The notes under the pieces were generated by a model that worked only from the letters and a program-made list of their open reading frames with translations, had not been told where the DNA came from and did not search any database. The translations under genes and the position numbers were made by a program. A stretch of 64,000 nucleotides of DNA. Origin: an uncultured Armatimonadota bacterium (GTDB lineage Bacteria > Armatimonadota > Fimbriimonadia > Fimbriimonadales > Fimbriimonadaceae). Each line of letters begins with the position of its first letter. Within the stretch, counting starts at the first letter, position 1. Shown piece by piece: positions 18,177 through 26,634 of the stretch. The DNA lies in the NCBI GenBank assembly GCA_903833215.1, contig CAILEM010000040.1, positions 30,631 to 94,630 on the forward strand, in the 5' to 3' direction.

Positions 18177-20567
18177 ATGGGAAGAACGGTTGATTATGGG
18201 ATCGATTTAGGCACCACAAACAGTGCCATAGCTAGGATGACCGCGAAGGGTGCTGAGGTCATTCAGGTCCAACGTCAGAACTATATTCCATCGGTTGTTG
18301 GAGTGGATAAGCGAGGTGCTGTAAAGGTCGGAACAACTGCCCAAAGTCCAGCATTTGAATCGGCGAGGAATTTCAAGAGAGTGATAGGGAGCGATACGAC
18401 GATTTGCTTGGAAGACGGCGAAGCTTGGTCACCCGAAATGCTCTCTGCCGAAGTCCTGAAAGCTTTGAAAGCAGCGGCAAAACTGAAGACCGATGACGAC
18501 ATAGTTGATGTTGTCATCACCGTTCCAGCAATGTTTAACCAGCCTCAGTGCGCCGCCACAAACGCAGCCGCCTCTCTTGCAGGTCTAAACGCCGTGGCCC
18601 TGTTGCAGGAGCCAATCGCGGCGGCGACTGCTTATTTGTCAGAGAATCCAGTCGAAGGCTATTATCTTGTCTACGATCTAGGTGGCGGGACATTTGACGT
18701 TTCACTTATTCGCCTTCGCTCTGGCGAAATGAATGTGATCGAACACGGCGGAGATAACTTCCTTGGTGGGACTGATCTTGACCGAGCCATATTCGATTGG
18801 GTTCTTGATCAAATCGACAGAAAAGGAGGCGATACGAAGCAATTTCAGAAGGGACCAAACCGACAGGTCTTGGTTGCGCATTGTGAAGAAGCTCGTGTTT
18901 CCCTAAGTGAGCAAGATAATACGACGATCTATCTAGACGAATTTGAACTGCCTTTGTCTAAAATCGAACTAACCCAACAACAACTCTCTGATATTATCGA
19001 GCCATACGTTTCGCGAACGATTGAGATTGCGAGAGATCGCTTGAAAGCTGTTCCGAAGTCAGGTTCGGTAAAGGGAATCCTTCTTGTCGGAGGTCCAACT
19101 CAGACTCCATACATTCGGGCACGACTAAAGGCTGAATTACAGCTTCCTTTGAACCTGGATCAAGACCCAATGACAGTTGTTGCGAGAGGAGCGGCAATTC
19201 ATGCTAGCTCGATTCTAAGACCGACGACCGACGCGAAACCTTCTGTCGGAAGTCTACAAATCGAACTCTTCTACGATCCGATATCACCTGACCCAAGGAC
19301 CGTTGTTGGCGGAAAGGTGACTAGCCCCGTACCCTTCACTGGAGAGGTTCGGCTTTCGAATTCCGCAGGTGACTGGGAGACAGGATGGAAGGCCCTAATC
19401 AGTGGAGCCTTCAGCGCCGAGGTCTTACTTGGACGGCAACAGGTTTCAGAATTCGCAATCCAGATAAGGGACCTTCAAGGACGGTTTATCCCATGTGAAC
19501 CGTCAAGCTTTAGCATACGGTCTGGGGTAAGAGCGGCTCAGCCAGTCGCTCCATATAGTTATGGCGTCGTACTCGAAGGCGGCCAAGACATAGGGATGAT
19601 CGTGATGCAAGGAACGCCACTTCCTGCAAGCGGTTCGGCCACATTCGCACTCTCGCGGACAATCATTGCAGGTTCTCCCGATAAAGCAACCATCTACTTC
19701 ATAGAAGGGAATAGCAGCCACGCGGACGATAATGCGAAGGTTGGTCATTTGGACATCAAGGGCACCGATATCCATCGCACACTGAAGGAAAACGAAAAGG
19801 TTGAAATTCGGATACGAATGGACGAGAGCCGTCTACTAAAAGGAAAAGTTTATATTCCAGTGCTCGATAAGGACTACGAAGTCCAGCTTAACGAACTGCT
19901 CGTGAATCCTGACCTAGCTGACCTTGACAAGTCAATTCGGGAAACAAAGACGATTGCATCTCAACTGGAAGACTACGTTACGGATGACGAGCAATCGCTG
20001 GTCATTAGAGTCAACCGTCAGACCGAACAACTTGAGGCTAAATTGGAGAACGCTCTAAAGGGCGACATAGAAGAAGCAGCGGCTATCCAACATCACTTGA
20101 GCGAGTCGAAGGCAAGCATCAGACCACTCCAGCAAAAATACGCTGTGACGATGAAGCACCAGAGAGCAATCGCGAGGATTGAGGGTGCCGAAGCCCTTTG
20201 TCAACGGTTCAATGATTCATTGGGAACGGCCAAGTTACAGGACCTTCGCTCGGAGGCTGATCGCTCTTTGAGATTAGAGCAGGAAAAGGCACTTGATGGC
20301 ATATATGATCGCGCTTTGGACGTGTTCTGGGAGCATTACGGGAAGACCAAGGAATGCTGGGAATATCAAATTGTCGTTATGAAAGAGTGCGCTCATTCGG
20401 CGAGCGATTCCTTGAGTTACTTTGAGTTGGTCAGAAAGGCAGAGCAGTGTTTAGCTGAAAATGACTTTGCAGGCGTCAATGTCTGCCAGCGGCGATCATG
20501 GGAGCTAATCCCTAGTGAAGAACTTACTGAGCGAAGATTTTCGGACGCCTCCCTACGAAAGATGTGA
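18177..20567 (+). CDS. Hsp70-family chaperone (DnaK paralogue)
   Basis: 796 residues, longer than DnaK (~640). The actin-like ATPase domain has IDLGTTNS (9-16), VITVPAMFNQPQ, VYDLGGGTFDVSL and the adenosine motif VGGPTQTP. The segment after the ATPase domain (about 360-560) is unlike the DnaK substrate-binding domain at first: it reads as one or two extra beta-rich units (ELFYDPISPDPRTVVGG...), then a DnaK-like stretch (GIVMQGTPLPASGS-type, DIKGTDIHRTLKENEKVEIRI). A ~200-residue helical lid follows. It starts six bases after the GrpE-like gene. With a general DnaK expected elsewhere, this is likely a specialised chaperone serving the cassette. Confidence 0.88.
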   Translation: MGRTVDYGIDLGTTNSAIARMTAKGAEVIQVQRQNYIPSVVGVDKRGAVKVGTTAQSPAFESARNFKRVIGSDTTICLEDGEAWSPEMLSAEVLKALKAAAKLKTDDDIVDVVITVPAMFNQPQCAATNAAASLAGLNAVALLQEPIAAATAYLSENPVEGYYLVYDLGGGTFDVSLIRLRSGEMNVIEHGGDNFLGGTDLDRAIFDWVLDQIDRKGGDTKQFQKGPNRQVLVAHCEEARVSLSEQDNTTIYLDEFELPLSKIELTQQQLSDIIEPYVSRTIEIARDRLKAVPKSGSVKGILLVGGPTQTPYIRARLKAELQLPLNLDQDPMTVVARGAAIHASSILRPTTDAKPSVGSLQIELFYDPISPDPRTVVGGKVTSPVPFTGEVRLSNSAGDWETGWKALISGAFSAEVLLGRQQVSEFAIQIRDLQGRFIPCEPSSFSIRSGVRAAQPVAPYSYGVVLEGGQDIGMIVMQGTPLPASGSATFALSRTIIAGSPDKATIYFIEGNSSHADDNAKVGHLDIKGTDIHRTLKENEKVEIRIRMDESRLLKGKVYIPVLDKDYEVQLNELLVNPDLADLDKSIRETKTIASQLEDYVTDDEQSLVIRVNRQTEQLEAKLENALKGDIEEAAAIQHHLSESKASIRPLQQKYAVTMKHQRAIARIEGAEALCQRFNDSLGTAKLQDLRSEADRSLRLEQEKALDGIYDRALDVFWEHYGKTKECWEYQIVVMKECAHSASDSLSYFELVRKAEQCLAENDFAGVNVCQRRSWELIPSEELTERRFSDASLRKM

Positions 20568-20642
20568 AGTCATTCAACCGAGCAGGCTTCTTGTCGATGG
20601 CGAAACGCAGACGATTGGGAGTGGAATCGTGTCTACCTGATG

Positions 20643-20653
20643 TAAAATAAGTC
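20643..20653 (+). promoter_or_regulatory. -10 box TAAAAT five bases before start codon
   Basis: TAAAAT at 20643-20648 precedes the ATG at 20654 with no Shine-Dalgarno, indicating a leaderless transcript for the small gene downstream. A TTGGGA lies 22 bp upstream of the box, too far for a normal -35. Confidence 0.4.
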
Positions 20654-20974
20654 ATGTACGGACTATCTGAATCAGAAATGGATCGTTGCTGGGAAGCATG
20701 GGCCAAGGAACTTAACCCTAACTACCAGATGGACTGCTTTACGGCATTTGACTTTGTGAGGGTCACGCTTAATCGAGGGTTCGATAGTCATATGACCGCG
20801 CTTCCTGCCGAGATGATTCCCTTGGTTGCCGAAGCCAGATATGACCTATTCACCCCAGAACAAGGCCGAATCTTTAATACCGCTCTCAAGCTCGAAGAGG
20901 ACCGATTCGAAGCGCACTTCGGATCGTTGGCTTCAGAAAGACTGCGAGAGTTCGCATCGCGCCAACCTTTATAG
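20654..20974 (+). CDS. Hypothetical protein, soluble
   Basis: 106 residues, acidic and mostly helical, without membrane segments or recognisable motifs (two Trp near residues 13-16, then NPNYQMDCFTAFDFVRV). It has its own -10 box and stands between the Hsp70 gene and the island arm repeat, so it is the last gene of the first island unit. I do not recognise the family. Confidence 0.5.
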   Translation: MYGLSESEMDRCWEAWAKELNPNYQMDCFTAFDFVRVTLNRGFDSHMTALPAEMIPLVAEARYDLFTPEQGRIFNTALKLEEDRFEAHFGSLASERLREFASRQPL

Positions 20975-20999
20975 TGTTCGCTATGGTCTTCTGAGGACT

Positions 21000-21185
21000 G
21001 AAAATGTTGGAATTTATGTTGGGATTTGCACTCGTTTTTGTGCGCTCGTGTGCGCTCCCAACCCGTTTATTTGGCCCGATTCTTGATCGCTTTCAACCCT
21101 CATTTGAACCTAAAATGCCTGAAGAACGAGGGAAGCGCTATACTGGGATTAGAGGCTGAAAGGGGTCTTGCAAACCGCTGGGTCA
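21000..21185 (+). repeat. Island arm repeat, copy A, ending in a tRNA-Ser fragment
   Basis: Shares long identical blocks with 29181-29366: the first ~60 bases (ATGTTGGAAT..., TTGGGATTTGCACTCG, the doubled TGTGCGCTC) and the last ~35 (GGCTGAAAGGGGTCTTG...). The middle has diverged. It ends in GGTCTTGCAAACCGCTGGG (21164 on), which copies the anticodon arm of tRNA-Ser with one change; homology to the tRNA then stops. It looks like the decayed right end of an integrated element. The stretch to 21315 holds no other gene. Confidence 0.75.
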
Positions 21186-21315
21186 ATTTTGTACGCAGTA
21201 GCTCCCGAGAGCGAAGGAGGACTGTCCTCGCCGGTTCTAATAACGTCCGGAATCCAAAATAGCCTCGCCGAAGTTCGCAAGAGCGAAGGAGAGCCAAAGA
21301 TTACGGAGAAAATTC

Positions 21316-21531
21316 ATGATCCAAAGATGTGGCGAATGGTGGATGGAATCGCGACCGATTGATGAATCAGATCGTGAATTTGATCGTGCCTTCTGGCAAG
21401 CCCAATCTCCCGACGCGATCTTCCGTGCAGCTTGGGAGATGGTCGAACTGGCATCAAAGTTGAAGGGGACCAATCCAGATGAACTCAGACTTCAAAGATC
21501 TGTTGTCGTTATTAAACCGATTCGGGGCTAG
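21316..21531 (+). CDS. Small partner protein of nucleotidyltransferase
   Basis: 71 residues, helical. The pattern ESDREFDRAFWQAQSP...AAWEMVELA...DELRLQRSV is typical of the short proteins encoded just upstream of DUF6036-type nucleotidyltransferases, a toxin-antitoxin-like arrangement. A GGAG site lies eight bases before the ATG. It overlaps the next gene by 53 bases. Function is inferred from the pairing alone. Confidence 0.6.
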   Translation: MIQRCGEWWMESRPIDESDREFDRAFWQAQSPDAIFRAAWEMVELASKLKGTNPDELRLQRSVVVIKPIRG

Positions 21532-21925
21532 ATACCTCATCGTTGGCGGTTACGCCGTAATGCTCTACACTGAGCCGCGGTACACAAAGGACATAGGTGT
21601 ATTCGTCGGTGTCTCTGACTCCCAGGTTGCAGCAATCGGAAACGCCTTTGCTGAGTTCGGCTTTCCAATGACCGAAAAGCTTCTGGAGGAACTCAAACTT
21701 CCAAATCGAATGATTTCAATTGGTCATCCGCCATCACGTATTGATCTTTTGAACGAAATAACCGGAATCGAATTCGAAGATGCCTGGAGGCGCAGAAACG
21801 TCGTTGAGATAGATGGAGTCCAAGTGCCCTTCATTTCCCTTGAAGACCTTGCAATAGCTAAGCGCTCCAGCGGCCGGCCTCAAGACTTAATCGATCTCAA
21901 AAACATCGAGCCACTGCTCCCATAG
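21479..21925 (+). CDS. Nucleotidyltransferase-fold protein (DUF6036/AbiEii-like) with altered active site
   Basis: 148 residues. The start LIVGGYAVMLYTEPRYTKDI is the usual nucleotidyltransferase entry (GG motif and the first metal-binding Asp). The second Asp expected two residues later (DxD, commonly KDIDVFV) is glycine: TKDIGVFV. The rest (PPSRIDLLNEITG, SLEDLAIAKRSSGRPQDLIDL) fits the family. Relatives act as toxins or modify tRNA in defence modules. Loss of the second Asp suggests this copy is inactive or binds without catalysis. Confidence 0.75.
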   Translation: MNSDFKDLLSLLNRFGARYLIVGGYAVMLYTEPRYTKDIGVFVGVSDSQVAAIGNAFAEFGFPMTEKLLEELKLPNRMISIGHPPSRIDLLNEITGIEFEDAWRRRNVVEIDGVQVPFISLEDLAIAKRSSGRPQDLIDLKNIEPLLP

Positions 21926-21977
21926 GAGCTGCAAATCGAATTCGCGTAGGTGAGCCGAAGACGGCGTCGTATAGATC

Positions 21978-22214
21978 ATGATTTCTCAACGCGTAATCGA
22001 AGGAACCGGGGAAGACATCGCGGAGTTTGTGCAGCGTCGCCCTCAAGAGCGATTCAAACTGGTTCTCCTAGAATCGCCATCGGACAGGGCTCCAAAGTGG
22101 GGAGGTCCTGACCCGGAGACCTGGAATGAAGTCATGGCTTTCATTCACTCGTACAAGGGCAAGCTCCCCGTTTTACCAATGAACGCGGCCTCGACTGAGT
22201 CACTGTACGACTGA
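21978..22214 (+). CDS. Orphan antitoxin-like small protein
   Basis: 78 residues. The ending LPVLPMNAASTESLYD recalls the C-termini of many VapB-type antitoxins, which end in a Ser/Arg-Glu-x-Leu-Tyr motif, but no toxin gene follows. It may be what remains of a decayed pair or a solitary antitoxin. The evidence is a C-terminal motif and the surroundings only. Confidence 0.4.
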   Translation: MISQRVIEGTGEDIAEFVQRRPQERFKLVLLESPSDRAPKWGGPDPETWNEVMAFIHSYKGKLPVLPMNAASTESLYD

Positions 22215-22359
22215 TGTCTTCATCTGCCTATTTTGCGGACCGCTAGAATGATCCTTGACAAAGTCCGCGATTGAGAACATATTTCCCGGCCAGCCCTCCC
22301 CAATTTTCGCCCGATAATTGACGTTGGACGTCATAATTACATTCCAAGGAAGTAACTCC

Positions 22360-22641
22360 ATGAGCTTTGAATTTCCCGCAAACGTTGAACGCGTGATTGA
22401 GCGGTACGCGCAGTCGGAGCACATTTCGCCGTCTGAAGCGGCTGTCAAGCTTGTTCAGGAGGCGCTTAAGGCCAAGAAGCCCAAAGTCGTCAAACGCGAG
22501 ATCACCGAGGCAGACCTAGGAGCCCTTCGGCAGAATGTGCCAATCTTCGCTTTTCTAGAAAAACTTCCGGATAACGTCATCGAAGGCATGGAGGCGGCAA
22601 GCAAGCATATCCGTGCAGAAAGGTTCGCGCCGCGTGGGTAA
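22360..22641 (+). CDS. Antitoxin-like protein (copy 2)
   Basis: 93 residues, a close paralogue of the protein at 13736 (same MSF-FPANVER-IERYA start, same SPSEAAVKLVQEAL and FAPRG end). The ATG at 22360 follows AAGGAAG. The toxin that overlaps its end is broken, so this copy now lacks a partner of its own and might neutralise the toxin of copy 1. Confidence 0.72.
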   Translation: MSFEFPANVERVIERYAQSEHISPSEAAVKLVQEALKAKKPKVVKREITEADLGALRQNVPIFAFLEKLPDNVIEGMEAASKHIRAERFAPRG

Positions 22642-22805
22642 GGTCCTCATCGATACCAGCACGTTTTTTGATATCCGAAATACACCAACAACGCTCAATC
22701 CCCGTCGGCCCAAGACACTACTCTCAAGCTAATGAAGTATTGGGCCACCACACAAAACTCCTGATCAGTGCCTTCGATGCGTTTGACCACCTGGCCAGCG
22801 TGGAT
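22634..22805 (+). pseudogene. PIN toxin (VapC-like) remnant, copy 2
   Basis: Begins as GTG with KVLIDTSTFFDIR, the same as the intact toxin at 14010, but frameshifts after about 16 codons and stops at 22730. DNA similarity to copy 1 continues in other frames to about 22805 (CAGTGCCTTCGATGCG.. versus CAGCGGCTTCACTGTC..) and then ends. The catalytic C-terminal two thirds are lost. Confidence 0.75.
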
Positions 22806-22817
22806 TTTCATTCTTCT

Positions 22818-23267
22818 TCATGGCTTCGCGATAACGTAGCCATCGGCTTGTGCCTGGCTCACTAGGCTCTCGAAGAGGTGAGCATCCATAAAGGGAGCCC
22901 ACTGACCATATTTATTTATGGTCTTGCCGTTTGGCTTTTCTACCTTATGCCAATATGGCATCCAAAATGCGTCCTTTCGACCTTCGCGACAAAGGACGAC
23001 TAGAAACGGATAGAAGATGACCTTTGATCCGTCACTGTCGTTCCACGATTCCAATTTCTTCGGGAGATAAATTGCCTTGACCTCGGACTTCGTGGCACCG
23101 ACACCTAATCCAAATGAATGTTCAAAGTGTAGGTTCGTCGGTCCATTGCAAGCATTGCACGACGGGCTCATCCCACGAGCAACGTTGCACAATGCCTCAA
23201 ACAACGCACCCGCTTTGGAGCCGTCTCCGCCGCAAGCACCACACTTATAGATTCGCTTCGTCGCCAT
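22818..23267 (-). CDS. Hypothetical protein with N-terminal zinc-binding motif
   Basis: 149 residues. The N-terminus has CGACGG (CxxC) and, about 27 residues later, CNAC (CxxC), with further Cys and His nearby, as in zinc ribbons. The rest (FYPFLVVLCREGRKDAFW, YGQWAPFMDAHLFESLV) has no family I recognise. GGTGG lies a few bases before the ATG at 23267. It is on the strand opposite to its neighbours, and its 3' end meets the toxin remnant. Confidence 0.55.
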   Translation of the reverse strand: MATKRIYKCGACGGDGSKAGALFEALCNVARGMSPSCNACNGPTNLHFEHSFGLGVGATKSEVKAIYLPKKLESWNDSDGSKVIFYPFLVVLCREGRKDAFWMPYWHKVEKPNGKTINKYGQWAPFMDAHLFESLVSQAQADGYVIAKP

Positions 23268-23390
23268 AGATCCACCTTCGAGCCATCCATAAGCTACTCG
23301 ACATTATTGTGAAGTAGGAAGTCGCCGCTCGCCACTCCTTCCAACAAGTGCGATTATTATTGCAAGGGTTCTGCTAGCGGGCTGGTCGAG

Positions 23391-23783
23391 ATGATCAGCT
23401 TGCCCTCATATCAAATTTTGGTGTGTCTGGCAGTGCTACCCAAAGCTCCTGTATTGATTTGGCACAACAACGAACAGAATCAGCTCGGATGCGGTGAGAC
23501 TCCGCGGGTTTCGAGTGACGCAGTCATCGGCACGATTTTTGTCGCACTCAACACACCTCCGCTGAACGGAATCACGGAAACCCCGGGTGGCACGATCACC
23601 GTGCCGCAAGGATCATTCCAAGGTCAAATCATCGTTGTCAAGGATGAGGGCGGGAACGCATTGTCGGCAAACATCATCGTGGCTGGCGCGGTGGACGGCG
23701 GGACGAACGTGGTGATCAATCAAGACTACGGCTCAGTTACCGTGTATTGGGATGCCACTTCCAACCAGTGGTTCACGATCTAA
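23391..23783 (+). pseudogene. Phage tail-fibre-like fragment (copy 2)
   Basis: The last ~85 codons (IGTIFVALNTPPLNGIT...NQWFTI) match the fibre-like remnant at 14508 and read in one frame here. The first ~45 codons are scrambled relative to copy 1 by small insertions and deletions, and no ribosome site precedes the first start. It is probably a truncated remnant, though an expressed short protein cannot be excluded. It ends in a TAATG overlap with the KTSC gene. Confidence 0.55.
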
Positions 23784-23989
23784 TGGCTGATGCTGTCCAG
23801 CTTCGAAGCGCATGGATGTCCACGGCTGAGTACGATCCCGACTCCAAAGAACTTGAGATCGTCTTGGACGACGGCAAGAGCTACACGTATTCGAATGTGC
23901 CCGCTCAGATTTATCAGGGATTGATTTCGGCGTCGTCGGCTGGCAAGTTCTTCCGCGCCAACATCCGAGATCGATTCCCTGAAACCTAG
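23783..23989 (+). CDS. KTSC-domain protein (copy 2)
   Basis: 68 residues, paralogue of the protein at 14967. YDPDSKELEIVLDDGKSYTY, the NVPAQIYQGL helix and FFRANIRDRFP are standard KTSC features. The DNA of its second half is almost identical to the fragment at 15551, closer than to copy 1, so sequence has been exchanged between the two island units. A terminator follows. Confidence 0.75.
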   Translation: MADAVQLRSAWMSTAEYDPDSKELEIVLDDGKSYTYSNVPAQIYQGLISASSAGKFFRANIRDRFPET

Positions 23990-24012
23990 AGATTCCCAGT
24001 TCAAACATAGTA

Positions 24013-24051
24013 AAGCCCGTCCTGCCGAAAGGTAGTGACGGGCTTCTTTTT
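24013..24051 (+). terminator. Rho-independent terminator after KTSC copy 2
   Basis: Stem AAGCCCGTC / GACGGGCTT with an inner CTGCC/GGTAG helix, followed by CTTTTT. Confidence 0.85.
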
Positions 24052-24184
24052 GCTCATTACTTCTGCGTCCAATCCGAACTAGCGAATGCTGATTTAGCAG
24101 GGCTTAGGGGTCAGTGACGGCTTCGTGAAACTGATGTTCCATGAGTGGGGATCAGACATGAAGTTTCGCCAGTCTCCCTTTGAG

Positions 24185-25090
24185 CTAGTCCTCAGATGTT
24201 GAACAAGAAGCGATGACGAATTCCATCAATTCTCCCGCTGCTTTCACACAGACGTTGATCAACTTGCTCACCAATAGGCCGTCGATGACCAAGTACTCTC
24301 CTTCGACTGCGTGCTCGAACTCTTCCCAATTCTTACATTGCCCCAAGAACTGCTTGTCTACTTTGCCGCTTCTGTGAGCGATCAGGTGCCGAGTTTTCTC
24401 CACCTTCATTAGGTCGGGATTAAATTTGAACACGTTACAACCCTTATTGGAAAGTTGACTAAAGGCCTCCTTGATGCCACCCAAGCTCTGGAAATTCATC
24501 CTTTTGGCGTCTCGCAACAAATCTCCCGTGTGGTTGCTGAGATCGCCTTCATATTCCTCGATCTTGTAAATACTTGGGTTTAAGTTCACCGCCGTCACCC
24601 ATAAATCAGTAGCCAAACTCTCAAACGCCGCATATGAGTTCAATATCATGGTGTAAAGGACAGCTTCTATTCCTGCCCGTATGCTGTCATCATCAGCGGT
24701 ATTGGCAGAAAGATATTCGATCATCTCACTGCCTATCTTTGAGATTTCCTTGGCCGCGTGAGGCATTCCTTGCGCCAGTAGTTCAGCTTCCGCTTCACTC
24801 ATTCGGAAGTGGTACTCGCTTGAAGATTTGACATCACATTTCGCTAAGAGGTCGCCATGTGGGACGCCAGAGGTCAATGGAATCCAGCCGACTGCCCTTC
24901 CTGAAAGTGTTGACCAATATGCCACATCCGCTACAAGGTAGGGCATAGCGGCAACGCGATTCATGTTGCGCAAGTATGATTCAACAATAGGTCGAAACTC
25001 TTCTATCGGAACCGCATCAACCGTGTCTTTGGGGAACGCGTCAAAGGACATGGCCTCGAAGAACTTGTAGCCGCGCGTATCGATATTCAT
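24185..25090 (-). CDS. HEPN-like domain protein, putative RNase
   Basis: 301 residues, helical. Near the C-terminus R234-H235-L-I-A-H239 gives the Rx4H motif of HEPN ribonucleases, followed by RSGKVDKQFL, the RxGxVDxxF text common in HEPN/MAE_28990-like proteins. The central TMILNSYAAFESLATDLW fits the second long helix of such a bundle. The N-terminal ~100 residues are unrecognised. HEPN proteins often act in phage defence or toxin-antitoxin systems. A TTATTA box lies five bases before the ATG at 25090. Confidence 0.65.
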   Translation of the reverse strand: MNIDTRGYKFFEAMSFDAFPKDTVDAVPIEEFRPIVESYLRNMNRVAAMPYLVADVAYWSTLSGRAVGWIPLTSGVPHGDLLAKCDVKSSSEYHFRMSEAEAELLAQGMPHAAKEISKIGSEMIEYLSANTADDDSIRAGIEAVLYTMILNSYAAFESLATDLWVTAVNLNPSIYKIEEYEGDLSNHTGDLLRDAKRMNFQSLGGIKEAFSQLSNKGCNVFKFNPDLMKVEKTRHLIAHRSGKVDKQFLGQCKNWEEFEHAVEGEYLVIDGLLVSKLINVCVKAAGELMEFVIASCSTSED

Positions 25091-25142
25091 TGTGTTAATA
25101 ACACCGCGGTTGGTTCACGGCTCGATGCGTGACCAGTCCCGG

Positions 25143-26477
25143 CTAGTGCCCCCATTTATCGTCATATGCTTCATGAGCGGCCTTTTGAACTCCTGGATCA
25201 GCATCATTGAACATCTGCTTTAATGTCTTTTTTGCAACAGCGCCGCCAATAGAAGCCAAGCTTTGCGCGACCGTTATTCGAACGGACTTGTTTTCGTCGT
25301 TGGTCATGGCGGTAAGCGTGTCAAGGTCCTCGCTGGAACCGAAACTCCCCAGAGCCCGAACGCCTGAAATTCGGTTAACGGGTTCTTTGGAGTCACAATA
25401 GGACTTCATGAGCGGAAGATATGACTTCGCTTTGAGTTTTCCAAGACTCTCTAGAGCGGAATTAGCCACGCTGTCCGCTTTGTCATTAAGGAGGACAGCT
25501 ACATTTTCGACGAGCGATTGACCGTCAGCCCTATCGCCAATCACACGACAGGCTAGGCATCGAACCATTCGATCTGGATTCCCAAGCAACTCGCGAGCAA
25601 ATGTCAAGGTTGGTTTAGTTCCCGCCTCTTGAAGTCCAAGACCTAAGAATGCAAGCGTGTATACAAACGCCTTTTCATCCTCGTCCTTAGACTTTTGACC
25701 TCGCTTGAAGATTTTGTCAAACGAATTCCTCAGCATGTAGATGTGCTCATTGTCAGCCGAGCGGCATATTCCGTCAAAGGCAGTAAATACTCGAATGGCA
25801 TTATTGGAGTCGGAAAGAGCAATGTCAAAAAAATCTTGGATCGACTGAGCGTCACGAAGCTCAGCTAACGTGTGTAGGACGTAGCAGTTACAAAGGGGGT
25901 CTTGAAGTGCTCGGCGTAGACAAGACCGTGACTTCTCGTTCTTTATCCACGCATCTTTGGGATGAGGATCAGCGTCCAACTGGTATTGTTCGCCTAAGGT
26001 CCTGTGCCACCCGACTCTACTGTCGATGAGTAGTGCTGCGAAAACTCTTTGATCACCGCATCCATGCAACAGCGCTTTAAGGATTGGTGCTTCCAACTCT
26101 TCGTGAAAGACTCCTAGAATTACCATGCCGACGAGAGTCTGATAAGATGCGTGATCCTTGATTCCTTTGGAGTAGAAATCACTGGCATATGCATTGACTA
26201 CGGGTGCAATAATTTGTGGTCCAAAGCTCTGTAATTCTTTAATTGCGTTAGCAGTCTTTTTGGGGTCTGCGGCAAAAATGAAGCGCGTAAGCTCTGCAAT
26301 CCTTCGTGACGATGAATTTGCCTTTGCGAGTTTCGAATTCTGGGTAGCAGATTTTGTTTGCTCCGATCTAGTCGAAACAAGAGTGGAGTGCATTAAAGTC
26401 AACGAACTCCGTGGTGCAATTGAGCAGCCAAATAGTGCGGCTAGCGCCAAAATGATATGCATATTTGAAAAGTCCAT
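25143..26477 (-). CDS. HEAT-repeat lipoprotein
   Basis: 444 residues from the ATG at 26477. A short signal peptide ends in a lipobox-like ALFGC, so the protein is probably lipid-anchored. The C-terminal half contains at least four HEAT/PBS-type repeats (e.g. DPGVQKAAHEAY, NKSVRITVAQSLASIGG, EPVNRISGVRALGSFG, DSVANSALESLGKL), which usually act as protein-binding scaffolds. A longer in-frame start at 26567 would add 30 residues ahead of the signal peptide and is rejected. It lies 52 bases upstream of the HEPN-like gene on the same strand and may be co-transcribed with it. Confidence 0.75.
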   Translation of the reverse strand: MDFSNMHIILALAALFGCSIAPRSSLTLMHSTLVSTRSEQTKSATQNSKLAKANSSSRRIAELTRFIFAADPKKTANAIKELQSFGPQIIAPVVNAYASDFYSKGIKDHASYQTLVGMVILGVFHEELEAPILKALLHGCGDQRVFAALLIDSRVGWHRTLGEQYQLDADPHPKDAWIKNEKSRSCLRRALQDPLCNCYVLHTLAELRDAQSIQDFFDIALSDSNNAIRVFTAFDGICRSADNEHIYMLRNSFDKIFKRGQKSKDEDEKAFVYTLAFLGLGLQEAGTKPTLTFARELLGNPDRMVRCLACRVIGDRADGQSLVENVAVLLNDKADSVANSALESLGKLKAKSYLPLMKSYCDSKEPVNRISGVRALGSFGSSEDLDTLTAMTNDENKSVRITVAQSLASIGGAVAKKTLKQMFNDADPGVQKAAHEAYDDKWGH

Positions 26478-26634
26478 CGAAACAGTTGGACTGAGCCGAC
26501 CGCATCTGAATTCAATATTATCACGGACAAGCCGCTGGCCGACGAAAATGACCCGATCCCGCGTCATCTAAATCTAGTGCGTAAAAAGACGTTCGATGCT
26601 TGCGTCATTTCTACACGCCTGATAAACCAACCCT

